Assembly: GCA_050084985.1 (NCBI GenBank)
Contig: JBITNC010000001.1
Coordinates: forward strand, 67,580,001-67,644,000
Origin: Nageia nagi
Taxonomy: Eukaryota > Pinophyta
Length of the DNA stretch: 64,000 nt
Direction: 5' to 3'
The notes beneath the pieces are model-generated. The model ran no database searches and was not told the origin of the DNA. It worked only from the letters and a program-made list of their open reading frames with translations. Each line of letters starts with the position of its first letter. The stretch's first letter is position 1. The position numbers and the translations under genes were made by a program. Below, piece by piece: positions 22,106 to 35,350 of the stretch.

Positions 22106-25100
22106 GAGTCAGTGTAGATTGATCTATTCCTAAGATTTTGAAGAAGAGAATTATTGCTAGTGCCATTTAGAATTTGTGTATAGCCACGTTTCCACATTCT
22201 AGATAATCAAATTAGAGGAAATGTTAAAAGTGATCCTACAATAATAGTATGATCTCACATGGTTATCCTATTAGGCATATGTTGATTTATCTCCATGCCC
22301 TTTTTCTTTGGATTATCATATTATCATGTGGTCTAGAGTAGTAGGCTCTCTTGAGAATCTCAGGAAAACTATTTCAAGGATTAGGTAAGAATTTTATTTT
22401 TGCAACATATTTTATATATGAATAGACCTAGAGATAAAGCCATTGGAAGATTTATTAGCATTAGTAGTAGAAGTGGTTCTAGGGGATGTAGAACTTCAAA
22501 ACCATCACCCTCTAAAAAGAGGACTAGTTCGGGTCATGGATCTGAACCGCAAGAGGCTAAAATTAAAATTTTATTACATATTATAACCATAGTGAGTAAG
22601 CTCAACCACCTAGCATAGTAAATCAACCATAGTTTGGAGAAGAACCTGGTGTATTGGGACCTATAATTCAAGTTGAAGAAGTTGGTGAGCATATTCCTGA
22701 ATTCGACCTTACAATCAAAGAGTAGTGTGGAGCAACTATTCTTGAAGCCTATCAAATTTATGGATATCTCCTTACCATTGCATGTTCATATCTCTTTAAA
22801 AGAAATTTATTATGAGGAGGAAAGGGAAGTTACAAGTTGACCATTCCATATCTACCATAGCTCTTCACCTTTTTCATCATATTTGAAGAAAGTTTACACT
22901 AATCCTCTCCCTAATTCAATACTTATGTTTTAAAACAGACATGTCCATCATTCAATAAGTTAGGAGGTAGCGATGGAGGAACTATCACTCATAATACTAT
23001 GAGAACTTTCACCTATCCTATTCGGATGCTAGCTCTTCTCACAAGAATTGATGCTCCTATGAAGAATATTTCCTCCTCAGTCCTTCCAAACTTTAAGAGA
23101 TTATCTATTAAGGATCCTTACGAATTCTTATTTGAATTCAAAATTCTTTGTAAAACTTATGATTATAAGTTGGATAATCGAAAGCTGAAACTTTTTCCCT
23201 CTACTATGAAGGATAATGCAATGTGATGGTTTATGGGTCTTCCCCCAAACTCCATTACATCATGGGAAGAAATGGAACATGTTTTTCTTGAAAAATATCA
23301 AGATTACTGCAGAGTTAAGGACAAGAAGGATGAGTTATTTTGATTGAAACAAGATGACAATGAAAGCCTTGAAGATTATTTAGACAGGTTTTTATTTATT
23401 CAAAAATGATGTGGAATAACTTTTTATCCAGAATTTGAGAAGACCATTTCTTAAAAGGATTATTAGACCCATCTAGATGCTCTTAATTTGACGGGGAAAG
23501 GAAATATTTACAAGTTAAATTTGGATAAAATTGTTGAATTATGTCAAAATTATTCAAGAACTAGAACTCTTGGCTGGAAGATGAAACAAATAGATAGAGA
23601 TTTTGGTTCAATGAAAGAATTGATTGAAGAGTTGGGAAAATTTCAAAATAAACATACTATGTGAATTAAGTCAGTTGAAGGGAGTAGCAGATAAAGCAAA
23701 ATAATCTTAGGACTCATTAGCAACCTATTATCCTAGATTTAATAAGAAGCATGTGTTGCATGAGTGTCCCTTAAATAAAGTAGAAATTTTTGGGTTATGT
23801 AACAACAAGAATTCAATAGATAATTATGATCTTCTACTTGTAGCTCAATTATCTATAGCAAATTCAATAATGGATGTAAATTATTTGGGTCCAAGAAATA
23901 ATTTCCAAGGTTACCATAATCAAATGAGGCAACCAATGCAATCTTGGTGGAATATGCTCTATGCATGTTGGATGTACAATGTGGATTGGTCATAATATAG
24001 ACCATAAGGAGCACCATTTTAGCATAATCAAGGTAATTATCAATAGAATAATCCATAACATCAACAACAAAACTTTCAACCATGAAGGAATTAAAATAAA
24101 AAATAACCAATGTTGTCAGCTCTTAATCATCAAAACCTATTCAACATGCACCCAAACAATCTCCTTTACCAGCCCAACTAGTCCCAAATCCAAATAATAA
24201 TAGGCAAGTAAATTCATAAGCCTATCAAGTAGATCAAGATGGAGCTGCATCTGTCAATGCTATTCAACATCGATCTATGAAGATAATGGTAGAACCTAGT
24301 CCTCTAATTATTACCGAAATCAATGATGAAGTTGAAGATACTCAAGAGTTCATTGAAAAGGTTACCAATGTTCTAGAGGATACACCATTGGAGGAGCCTA
24401 AACAATATGAAAGTAATAAAACTATTCCATATCCATGATGCTTGGAATACAAAGTTCATAAGGTAGAATCTAAATTGCTAATAAAGATAAAGAAATTGAA
24501 TATTTTTATCCCGTTAGAGAGGTTCTAGATCTCAATAAGATAGTGAAGGAGTTATGTATCCAGAAGGGAGATAGGAAAAAGAAGACATGTCCCAATATAG
24601 TTCAAGTGGATGGTAAATTATCAAATTTGTTAGCAGGTAAGTTAGTAAACCCAAAATACAATGATCCAAGAAGTCCAATTATAATGAAACTTTCATAAGA
24701 CTCACCAAGATATAGAATGTCTTAGTTGATTTCGATGTTGCTATAAATTTAATGACTCCATACTTTTATAGACAACTAGCATTGGAAAATATGCATCCAA
24801 CTTCAACCATTTTACAACTAGCAGATTAATCGATTACCACTCTAGAAGTATTGATAGAAGATGTTTAGGTAATCATGGATTCATGGACCTATCCAGTGCA
24901 TTTCTTAATCCTGAAAACAAAAGCACAAAAGGGTGGCTATCCTTTGATTTTCAGCATATAATGGCTTGCTACTACTGTTGCATTCATTAACTGTCAAACA
25001 TGTGATATGATCATTTCAAATGGACATAATTCAAAGGTAGTTTCTCTAAATCCACCTGCTTAACTTGCCTTAGAATATAAAGGTTAGTTATGGATTGATA

Positions 25101-26163
25101 ATATGGAAGAGGAGGAGCTAGAAACATTTGCTACATTAGCCACTATTGACATTAAATAACATGTGGAATAACTTTAAGAGGTACTTGCACTGGTGGATTA
25201 TACATAGGAAGATTAAAGTGATGAAGATGAGGTAATAAAAGAGACAAAACTTGGGGAATGCTCTAGTATAAATTTATAGGACATTGCATTCAATGTGCCA
25301 TTTGATAAACAATCTCAGTTCTTGTCCTTATTCAAGTGTCCCTTGACTCATGTTGTTCCAAGAGGTGAAGCATTTAGAGAAAGAACTAAATTATATCACT
25401 ACCTCTTTCCATATCATTGTCCCTTGAATTCACTAGTAGAGTATCCAAAATAAGACAATGTGACCAAGCAAGGAATCAAGATAATTGAAGTCCAACCTAG
25501 CAGAGCTCTCAACATTAACAATTGGTTAACTTTGGATGAGGAAGATAAGTTGTTTCAAGTCCTACATTCATATAATGTTGCATTTGCTTGGGATCATTCG
25601 GACATGAAAGGTATACAATCAAACATTTGCACTCATCATATTTATACAGATGAATCAAAACTTGTCTACCAACCTCTTAGGACAGTAAACCCAACATTAT
25701 GGGTTGTAGTGAAGGATGAAATTAAAAAGCTATTACAAGAAAACTTCATTTATCCAATATCCAATAGCATAGGGGTTTCTCCTTTGGTTGTGGTACCCAA
25801 GAAGAATGGGAAATGGAGAGTTTGTGTGGACTACAAAGCCCTGAACAAAGCTACCTTAGGGATCATTTCCCTCTACCTTTCATTGATTAAGTACTTGATA
25901 ATCTTACTAGAAAGAAGCATTTTTCATTTCTTTATGGGTTTAGTGGATACAACCAAATTCAAATGGCTAGAGAGGATCAATACAAAACTACTTTTACTTG
26001 TGTTAGGGCACACATTTACTTATAATGTTTCATTTGGCTTATGTAATGTACATGCTACTTTCCAATGAGCTATTTTTACAATCTTTGTTGATTTGGTTAA
26101 TGATTATGTAAAGGTGTACATTGATGATTTTATGTTATATGGTAATTCTTATGATGAGGCTAT
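22106..26163 (+). mobile_element. Ty3/Gypsy element A: leader, gag, protease and first half of RT
   Basis: Gag starts at ATG 22418 (MNRPRDKAIGRFISISSRSG). Its core lies at 22999-23420, with FKRLSIKDPYEFLFEFKILC, WFMGLPPNSITSW and EKYQDYCRVKDKKDELF. Protease lies near 24700-25070: the active-site triad is mutated (VLVDFDVAINLMT in place of a DSGA-type motif) but PLILSI-stop-WLATT and MIISNGHNS follow as expected. RT runs from 25460 (IIEVQPSRALNINNW) through VSPLVVVPKKNGKWRVCVDY (about 25790) and two compensating frameshifts to VYIDDFMLYGNSYDEA (26110-26160). There the Copia insertion begins. Many stops make it inactive. The other half of pol resumes at 33751. Confidence 0.87.
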
Positions 26164-26661
26164 TGGAATGTATAATGCATTATTGTAAAGTTTATGTACT
26201 AATCTTCTATATAAATTCACTAATACTTAAGGGTATCATTTAATACCTTAAGTATTTAAGTGAATATGATAATGTAACTTGTCCTACACTCCATGTCATG
26301 AGCATGCCCCTTGGGTAAAAGGATGTGCATGTCATGCTTTTGTACATTGGACAAAAGGGTGATCCAAAGAGGGATTTTGGCCTATAAATAGAAGGCTCCT
26401 TCTTTGTGATTATACACCAATTTGTGAAGTAAAGTTATGCTATAGGATAGTGTTTAGGAGATGAGATTAAGAGAATTGTAAGAGATTCATATTTGTGAAT
26501 GAAGTAAGATCTAGTTAGTGGATGTACTCCTAGTTGGAGGAACCACTTTATTTCTTATGTCTACCTTTGTGAGATTGTCTTATTGAGTTATCTTGATGTT
26601 TGAATGAGCTTCTATGAGATCTTGGTAATTTAGGAATTAAGTGTTAGTGTTAGTTTCTTCA
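26164..26661 (+). repeat. Copia family C LTR, copy 1 (498 bp)
   Basis: Starts TGGAATGTATAATGCATT and ends cttca, directly before a primer-binding site. It is about 90% identical by eye to 63251-63746, including the ccttgggtaaaaggatgtgc block and TATAAATA at 26383-26390. It interrupts Gypsy A right after the RT catalytic motif, so it inserted later than A. Confidence 0.9.
26383..26390 (+). promoter_or_regulatory. TATA box of Copia C LTR copy 1
   Basis: TATAAATA in ggcctataaatagaagg, also conserved in copy 2 at 63470-63477. Confidence 0.6.
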
Positions 26662-26664
26662 AAT

Positions 26665-26676
26665 TGGTATTAAAGC
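26665..26676 (+). other. Copia primer-binding site
   Basis: TGGTATTAAAGC, two differences from TGGTATCAGAGC, three bases after the LTR end. Confidence 0.75.
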
Positions 26677-29356
26677 TTGGTGTGGAAGCCCTTCTTCAAC
26701 ATATTGGTGATCTTCATTACTACTCCTACACTTCATTGTTGAGGTAAAACCAAGAGAAGGTATAAATTCCTTCCTTCTTGGTCATTTTTTTCATTAAGAA
26801 TACTAACATGTTTTGTGAGATGTGTTAGTTTCTTTTTTGTAAATATGATAAAAAAATAGCAATATAATGAAATTTTTATAATAACCTCTTATATTAGTTA
26901 CATATTTTTTACAATACTATTTAAGAGGACTGTATACAAAAATTTGCATTTTTTTTTAAATATGCTTAAATTTAATAATATATGGTAATGAAATATTTTA
27001 ATAGCTTTTTTTGTTAGTTACAAAAGATGTTTAATAGATTGCTATAATTTGTTAGTTGAAATAAAAAATATATTGATATTTTTTTATTAATATAAAAAAA
27101 ATTATGATTGTGTACAAAAATTATTCTTATAATTTTTCACAATTATTATTTTTTCTTACTTTTACATAGTAATCATCTTTTATAATATACATATTTTTTA
27201 TTAAAAAAAAAGAGGCTTAATTTTTGAAGGGAAACATAAAATATATTGCAAATATATTGTAATCTTCTTATTATATACATGTTTTATTTAGATATAAGAA
27301 AATAACTAGGCCCCTTATAGTGTAAGAGGGTGTAAGATCTTGTAGCGTTTGAAAAGGCCCTATGCATCCTAGCAAAAACCCTTGTTGTCATGGCACATTT
27401 GAAAAGGTGTTGCCTTCCATCATGTAACCCCTGCATGATGCAGCTTGCCTTTGCCCTTCATTGCTTCTAACCCTATCTACCTCTTTTCATCTACATTGAA
27501 ACCCTCGTGCCTACTCATGGCTATGTTGGACCCATTGAGAAACCCTCGCACCTCCCTACTTATGGTTGTTTTGACTACTATGTAATTCGATGCCCACTGA
27601 GAAACCCTCATGCGGTATCCCCCTTCTTGTGCACATTTTTTTCTCCTTACACATGATTGGTTTTGTCCAACTACTCCTAGCCCTCACCTTATTGGCTGCT
27701 CCTTGCCAGCTACCCTCCATCTCTCTCATCAACCTCCCTTCTCTCAGCTCATTTAAGTGGTAGTTACCAGGCCCATTTTCTACCTTTTTTTGTTTATTCT
27801 TGGGTCTAGTTTTTTGGTGATCTCTTGCAAGTTTTTTTTTTTTTTTAACCTTTTTTAAACCACTCCATTAATGCTCTTGTTTACTTGTCAAGCAAGTCCT
27901 TTTTTTCATAATTAGATAGATTCATGGAGTAAAGAACTCAAATAGTATTAATTTTTTTGGTAGATAATTTTAGTGCATTTGGGTGGAGTGTGGGTTTTCT
28001 CTACAATATTAATTACATAAAGTGGAGTATAGGTTTCTCCCCTCATTTAATTTTATGCAAAGATTATGATGACTTCCTTCTTATTTAATGAAAGTATATT
28101 TAATAAAAAAATTAGCCTTGAGGAAGGAAAATTTTTTTTGGAGTAATTTTTCCTTTAAATGCCTATTACCTAAATAATTTTTTTCAAAAGGGGAAGGTAA
28201 TTTCTTGGAATTTTTTTTCCAATGGAAAAAATATTTTTACTTAGTTCAATTTTTTGCCTTTGAATAAGTAGAAGATTATATTTTAGGAATAACTTAGATT
28301 TTTTTTTTCTTCCTTACCTAAATTTCTAAGATAAACTAGCATGATATTTAAGTACTTAATAAAGGTATCATGTTGCTTTAAGATCTTTTTTTAAGTAATA
28401 AGGGGGAAATTTTATGATGTTTTTACTTAAAATTCTAGATATTTTGAAAAAAAAAAATTCCCTTTATGTAAATAATGCATGTTTATTACTTGGAATCTTT
28501 TATGCCTCTCTACATAGTTAATGAACTTGTGCAAAATATGGAATTATGTAAAGATGTTCTTTAGGGGTTGGTAAACAAAACCCATTGGACTCTTAGGTTT
28601 CAAAATGGAAATGGATGATGTTTTATTTATGCATTTTACTTCATATTTCACACTTTTTGCTTTATTTACTTATGCAAAAATCGTAAACATTGAAATGTAC
28701 AACCCTCTAAAATAAACACATCCACATGTACATTCTGCAACATGACTTATTTGGGGAGCCATGAGGTGAGGATAGGTGGATTAGAACCTTTAAGTTTGAT
28801 GATCTACATGGTAAAAAGTCTGTAATTCTCAATTGCCCCTAAGTCCTCTATTGGTCTAGACATAACTCCAATAGGTGGACAGGTATGTATGTAATGATAC
28901 CACATGTTCGCACATCTATTCAGAGATTATCCTGATAACCTCAGAAGATAACTTGAAACCTAATCAAAATTAATAATTTGGTCAATCCAATATATGTCAT
29001 AACCTTTGTAAGTAGTAGGTACTTCTCTTTATGAGAGTATAATACTGACTAAGTCGAACTAATTGAGAATTGGTAGTACTTGGGCTCTTCTTATGTGGGC
29101 ATCCAGGTGAAGGCCTAATTTTAGACAAGAAAATAAGCCTCAATAATGTCACTCTACATCTATGGTTCTTGATATGAGAAATATATGTGGGTACATAGAT
29201 TATTATTTGAGTTATAAAACATTTGCACTTGTGAATCAAATCAATCATGTCTCTAGTGTTAAATTTAATATGTATTATTTACTTAGTTAAAACTTAACAT
29301 ATAATGTTGATTATTGAACCATATGCTTATTACTTTTTCACATCCTTATGTAGCAA
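26677..29356 (+). other. Long AT-rich leader-like region of the nested Copia
   Basis: The first 150 bp match the sequence after the second family C LTR (63761 onward, gttgaggtaaaa...). The rest is T/A-rich. A C-rich block at 27330-27770 contains the repeated phrase gagaaaccctcg/cgtgcctac. No coding was detected, and the point where family C sequence ends and the gag-pol-bearing Copia begins cannot be placed. Confidence 0.45.
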
Positions 29357-32300
29357 ATGAGAGAATCCTTTTTACCTAAGCACATTCATGATGGTTCCAA
29401 CTTTGGAATTTGAGAACCATGGATGAGAGCTGAATTGCAAGCAAGGAAGCTTTAGCAAATAGTGAATGAGAACTTTGTTGCTCCTACAGATGAGAAGGCA
29501 CTTGAGACTTACAACATAAAGAATGAGTTGGCAACCTCTATGATCTTTCATGTAGTTTCAAATGATGTGCTCTTGATGATTTCCTCTTTAATGTCAATAA
29601 AGAAAGCTTGAGATAAGCTTAAGCAAATCTACCTTGGTTCAAAGTTTTCTAGAAGGTTTACCATTATCCAAAAGTTGCTTCAATCTCATCAATAGGAAGA
29701 TGAAAATTTGGTTATCTACTTGAACAAAATCATTAACCTAAAGACCCAACTTGTTGCTTGTGGGTGCAATTAGATTAATGATGAGTTCATGGTCTTCATC
29801 ATTCTTGAAAGCCTTTCTTCAAAGTTTGGAAATTTTGTAACAGTTATGGAAATAAGGTTTGATGATGAAGAAGAAGTATTCTCCCTTGAGAACCTTTCTA
29901 GGTACCTTTTGAAGCATGAGGAAACCCTTAACAATAAGGTGTTGATTTTTTCTTCTAAAGCTAATAACATTGCTCTTGGATCAATCAAAACTCCTTTCAA
30001 AAAAAAGTTCAACCATTAAAAGAAATCTTATCCTTCTTCCTCCAAAAGGTTTGAGAAAAGAGGTAATGGCTACAATAGCAGTAGAAATAATGGCAATAAT
30101 AAAAATAATAACAATAATAGTAGGAACAACGATAACAATAACCACTTCAAGTAAAGAGATAGAAAAGGTAAAACAAAAAATCCTTATCCTAAGAAAAAGT
30201 TTGATTGTATTTGTAACTATTGTGGTATCCAAGGTCATAAAGAAGTTGATTACTACAAAAAAAAAAAAAAAGATAGAAAAAGAATAAAGGCAATGGAAAT
30301 ATAAAGAACTTCAAAGAAAAGAAGAATATTCATGCTAGTTTTGCTATAATGCTCTGCTCCTTGTCTCGTTCTTTTTTGTCTAAATGGATTGTTGACTTTA
30401 GTTGCACTAATCACCTATACTTTGAAAAGAAAAAGTTTGAGAACTTTCATAAGTATAAAAAAGATGCAGCTGTGATAGGTGATAACTCTACCCTTGATGT
30501 CCAAGGAATTAGGAGTGTGCTGATTCATAGAAAGGTTCTTGAAAATGTTCTCTATGTTCCTAAGTTAAGAATGAACCTTCTCTCCATGATCTAAGTAGCT
30601 AGAAAAGGGTACTCTTTTGAGTTCGACTCTTAATCTTCATGCATTAAAAAAGGACAAGCTACTTTTGTTAAAGGATCCATGAAAGATAACCTCTACATTG
30701 TAGATCAAATTCCATCAAATATGTGTCTTACTTCTAGTGTGTGTTTTAAAGGCAATTTTAGCACCATTATTTGGGGTATCTTAATCACAAGAGTATTCAA
30801 GTCATGAGAGACCAAGAACTTATGGAATGTTTGCCTTCAATTTATCCTTCAGTTGGTCTATGCGAGAAGTGCATTCTTGGCAAGATGCATAGATATAAGT
30901 TTGAAAAAGATAAGGCAATAAGAGCATTTCAACCTTTTCAACTTATGCATTCAGATTTGATGGGTCCATTTCAAACTAAGTCACTTAAAGGAGCATCTTA
31001 CATCTTGACCTTCATTGATTACTTTAATAGGATGACCTTTGGGTATCTACTTGAGCATAAAGATCAAACCTTTGAGAGTTTTAAGGTTTTTAAGGCCTTT
31101 ATTGAAAATCAAACTAACCTTAAACTAAAAACATTAAGATCAGACAATGTAAGAGAATATAACAGTAATGAGTTTAATAACTATTATGCTAAGTATGGAA
31201 TCAAGAGGTAATTTATGATTCCTTACACTCCTCAATAGAATGATGTTGTCAAAAGGAAAAATAGGATAATTATGGAAATGGTTAGATGCATGTTGGTTAA
31301 TCTTCCTAGTTTCTTATGGGGTGAGGCTATGAGCACTACTATTTACACCTTGAATAGGTGTTCCATAGAAGCCATTTAAGGTAAAACTCCTTTTGAGGCA
31401 TGGTCAAGAAGAAAACCTAATATTTTACACCTTAGGATGTTTGGTTGTGAAGCATTCTCCTATATTATTTCTAAGAAAAATAAGAAGTTAGATAAAAGGG
31501 CTAAAAAATGCATCTTTGTGGGTATGATAGTTAACATAGAGGCTACAAGCTCTACTCTCCATCCTACAAAGCCATATTTGTTTCAAGAGATGTAAAGTTC
31601 AATGAACTTCCTGATGATGATCCAGAGAACTCTTCAGTTGCACCTAGCTAGTTAGATATTGATCTAGACAAGTCATATTAGGAACTAAATTTTTCAATAG
31701 AAAGGGTAATAAGGAGCATGACCTTGAATAAATTCTTATTTGCCAAGATTGGCAACAACCATGAGCCCTCAACATTCAAATAAGCTTCTAAGCATGAGTG
31801 TTGGATGGAAGCCATGAAAGTGGAGTATGAGGCACTTATCAAAAATGAAACTTGGGATTTGGTTCCTTATTCTAATGAGAAAAATGTAATTGGTAATAAG
31901 TGGATCTATAAATTCAAGTACAATTCTAATGGGGATATTGAGAAATACAAGGTAAGGTTAGTAGCTAAAGGTTTTACTTAGAAATATGATGTATATTATG
32001 AATAAACCTTTCCTCCCATAGCAAAGATGCCTGCTATGAGAATTATCCTTGCTCTTTCTACAACTGAAGGATGAAAAGTTTTTCAGCTTGACATCAAGAG
32101 TGCATTTCTCAATGGTGACTTAGATGTGGAAATCTTCATGAATCAACTAGAAGGGTTCATTATGGAAAGCAAAGAATCCTTTGTGTGCAAGCTAAATAAG
32201 TCATTATATGGACTTAAGCAAGCACCTAGAGCCTGGTATAGAAAGATTTAAGGTTATTTTATAGACATTGGTTTTTTCAAGTGTTTTTCTGACTCTAATC

Positions 32301-33290
32301 TATATGTACTCAATCAAGGAAAAGACATGGTCTTGATTCTCCTTTATGTGGATGATATTTTAATTACTATAAATAATGATGAAATCATTCAAGAGTGCAT
32401 ATCCAAATGTAAGTTAATGTTTGAAATGATTGATCTTGGTCTCTTGCACTACTAAATTAGAATGCAAGCATACCAATATAAGGATTGTACTTATCTTAAT
32501 TAATTTAAGTATATATCAGACATCTTGCAGAAGTTTAGAATGGAGGAGTGTAGATATGCTATGATCGCAATTTCTCTTAAAATCACTATTTCTCTGAGCT
32601 CTAACTCTCAATTGGTTGATGCTATCGCTTACAAGCAATTAATTGGTAGTCTTTTGTATTTGACTATTTTCAGGCCTGATATTGCCTATACAATGAATCT
32701 GATGGCTTGATTCATGTAAAAACCATATGTTGAGCATCTCAATGCTGTTAAAAAAATCTTAAGGTATGTTTTAAGCACTAAGGATCTTACTCTTAAGTAT
32801 TCTAAGTTGCCCTCATTTTTTCTCTTTGGATTCTCAGATTCTGACTATGGGGGAGATAGAGATGATAGGAAATCAACCTCTGCATATGTGCTTAAAATTG
32901 GTTTAGGTGCTATCTCTTGGGCTTCCAAGAAGCAACCTATTATCTCTCTTTCCACTATAGAAGCTAAATATCATGTCATGTCTATTGCAATCTAGGAAGC
33001 CATTTGGCTAAGGCATCTTCTGAAAGAAATAGGGTATGAGCAAGGTGGCTCATCCTTGATCTCTTCAAACAATCAATAGGCTATTTTTATGTCTAAGAAT
33101 CTTGTGTTCCATTAGAGAACAAAATATGTGGAAATCCATGCCCATTTTATCAGGGAGAAGGTTCTTGATGGCACCATACACCTAGAGTATTGTCCATCCA
33201 CCTTGAACTCTATTGATTTGTTCACCAATCCCCTTCAAGAAGCTCAATTCTGTAAGCTTATAGATGCTATCAGGTTGGTGAAGTTATCAT
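29357..33290 (+). mobile_element. Ty1/Copia gag-pol pseudogene nested in Gypsy A
   Basis: Gag begins at ATG 29357 (MRESFLPKHIHDGSNFGI) and continues in one frame, interrupted by stops, to about 30290. The CCHC knuckle CNYCGIQGHKEVDY has its last Cys replaced by Tyr. Protease lies at 30373-30594 (WIVDFSCTNHL, with Asp-Ser-Gly altered, and LYVPKLRMNLLSM). GAG-pre-integrase and integrase lie at 30771-31600 (CEKCILGKMHRYKF, HSDLMGPFQTKSL, TLRSDNVREY, then PQ-stop-NDVVKRKNRI). RT lies at about 31800-32470, with NKWIYKFKYNSNGDIEKYK, AFLNGDLDVEIFM, and the catalytic LYVDDIL intact near 32341. RNase H lies at 32600-33280 (DSDYGGDRDDRKSTSAYV, ISLSTIEAKYH). Domain order IN before RT is diagnostic of Copia. 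Stops throughout exclude activity. Confidence 0.92.
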
Positions 33291-33300
33291 AAAGGGGGAG
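33291..33300 (+). other. Polypurine tract of the nested Copia
   Basis: AAAGGGGGAG lies a few bases after the RNase H stop and directly before a TG-starting LTR. Confidence 0.7.
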
Positions 33301-33749
33301 TGAAGTTTGAATTCTTATGTTGAATTCATATTTGTGATGACAACTTCACCCCTAGGAGGATTTTATGTTGTATAGTGTTGATTTTGTTGTACACCTTCGT
33401 GGTAAGTTCACTGTGCGTGAGGAACTTGTACAATTTTTTTAAAGCAAAAAGATTGGCCAATCTAACACTGTTCAATTATCCATGTGTGAGGAACTCTTAT
33501 GTGTCTTTTGGTAATGTTTAGTTATCCATATGTAAGGAACTCATATGTGCATTCTTTATTTTGTAATGATAATCAACATATGTTTTATATACAGTAGGTG
33601 TCTATGAGTTTTTGGCTTGGCATCTTCATGATGACTTATAGTGCACCATTGATTAGTTCATGATGGCATTTGTGTGATTCATCTATCCTTATTGATATAA
33701 ATATGTTGCATCTAATTGATCTTGTTATTTGAGCTACTTATGACCTACA
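33301..33749 (+). repeat. 3' LTR of the nested Copia (family D), about 449 bp
   Basis: Begins TGAAGTTTGAATTC after the polypurine tract and ends gacctaca before Gypsy A coding resumes. The words gtgaggaactcttatg and gtaaggaactcatatg repeat inside it. It is unrelated to the family C LTR at 26164, so the element has mismatched LTRs, and I found no family D copy on the 5' side. Confidence 0.6.
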
Positions 33750-33750
33750 G

Positions 33751-35350
33751 GTTCCTTTGAGAAGAAAATTTTGGTTGTTATCTATGCTATCAATAAATTT
33801 CAACATTACATCATTGGATACCAAGTTTTTGTGCACACTAATCATGTATAAACCATATTCTTAATGAAAAAATAGTAATAAGTGGTCAGATTATTCAATG
33901 GTTATTACTTCTTCAGGAATTCAATGTTACTATAATGGATAAACTTAACGAAGCTAATGTAGTTGCAGACTTTTGTTAAGATTGAATATTGAACAAAACA
34001 ATAAACTAATAAAAGACTATTTCTTGGATGAAAAATGAATTTCCATTTCCATTTAGACTCATTTGTTTGTTGATATAGCAAACTATCTTATGACAGGATT
34101 CATACCACCTTATATCTTTAATAAGCAAAGGGAAGTTTTGATAAAATAAGATGATTCATTCAAATGGGTCAATGGAATTCTATGCAAATGTGGACCAAAT
34201 CATATCCTTTGTATATGTATTTAAAAATATGAAGTCTTTAACACCCTCAAAGCCTATCATGATGAGAAATTTAGAGGCCATTATTCAAAAAAATGAATAA
34301 TTCATAATATTTTAGAGTAAGATATTACTGGTCTGTCTTGCATAGAGATATGAGGAGATATGTAGAACAATGTGATCAGTGTCAATGCATGGGAAAGCCT
34401 TCAAAATCAACTCAAATTTCATTACATCCTCAATGGGTGATGGAACCTTTTGAAAAATGGGGAATTGACTTTGTTGGTCCAATCAACCTGCCATCACAAG
34501 GGAAGAAGCATGTTATGGTATGCACTAATTATGCAACAAAATGGGTGGATGTATGCGCTCTTTCTAATGCTATGAAAGAAAATATGGTAGAATTCCTTTA
34601 CAATAACATTATGCAAGGGTTTGGAGTCCCAAGATTTTTAGTTTCTGACCAAGGCCCTTAATTCATGTCCAACCTAATCAACAATTTTATGGAGTACTAT
34701 CAGATACATCACAAGAAAGCTTCAAATTATCATAATCAAACTAATGGTCACTTAGAAGTCACCAATAGAGAGTTAGAGAATATTTTGACAAAGATAATAG
34801 CCTCACATCAAAGGTATTGGGCTACTTAACTATTTGAAGTTGTTTGGGCATACAACATCACCTGGAAATCCATGACTATTTTTACCCCCTATGAGTTGGT
34901 ATATGGTAAGAAACATATTCTTCTTATTGAATTTGAAATTCATACTTTAAGGAAAAAAATGGAAGTTGGCCTAGACTTAACTAAAATTGAGAAGAACAAA
35001 GTGCTACAAATAAATGAGTTGGATGAAATTAGGTTAGATGCTTTTCATCAAATCAAAATTTATTCAACAATAAAGGAAATAGTGGCATTATAAACATGTG
35101 TAAAATATTCAATTTTGTCCATATAGATGGGTATTATTATTTGACTTTTTATATCAAATTTCATGGGAAAACTTCATACAAGGTGGATAGGACCTTATCA
35201 AATTTTGCAAGTTTTTGATAATAGAATAGTCAGGTTGTAACCTATAGATGGATCTCAATGAGTGTTACTTGTTAATGGGCATTAAATTTGATCTTATAAT
35301 CTACCATTGATAAAGGATGAATTTACTAAACAACTAGAAGTAGCAAATAT
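33751..35350 (+). mobile_element. Gypsy element A continued: RNase H and integrase
   Basis: Coding resumes with RNase H, EKKILVVIYAINKFQHYIIG and YQVFVHTNHV (33755-33850). Integrase includes YYWSVLHRDMRRYVEQCDQC (about 34325-34385, zinc-binding C-x2-C), FEKWGIDFVGPINLP (34450), TNYATKWVDV, LVSDQGP (34640-34660), YHNQTNGHLEVTNRELENIL (34730-34790) and FTPYELVYGKK (34880). The C-terminal tail KLHTRWIGPYQILQVFDN lies near 35170-35225. The end of RT and the start of RNase H, roughly 500-600 bp, are missing between 26163 and 33751, so sequence was lost around the Copia insertion. Stops are frequent. Confidence 0.88.

Noticed and set aside
29981-30287. Ile/Val-rich frames overlapping the Copia Gag
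   Set aside because: Shadow frames of the Asn/Ser-rich Gag linker and zinc knuckle.
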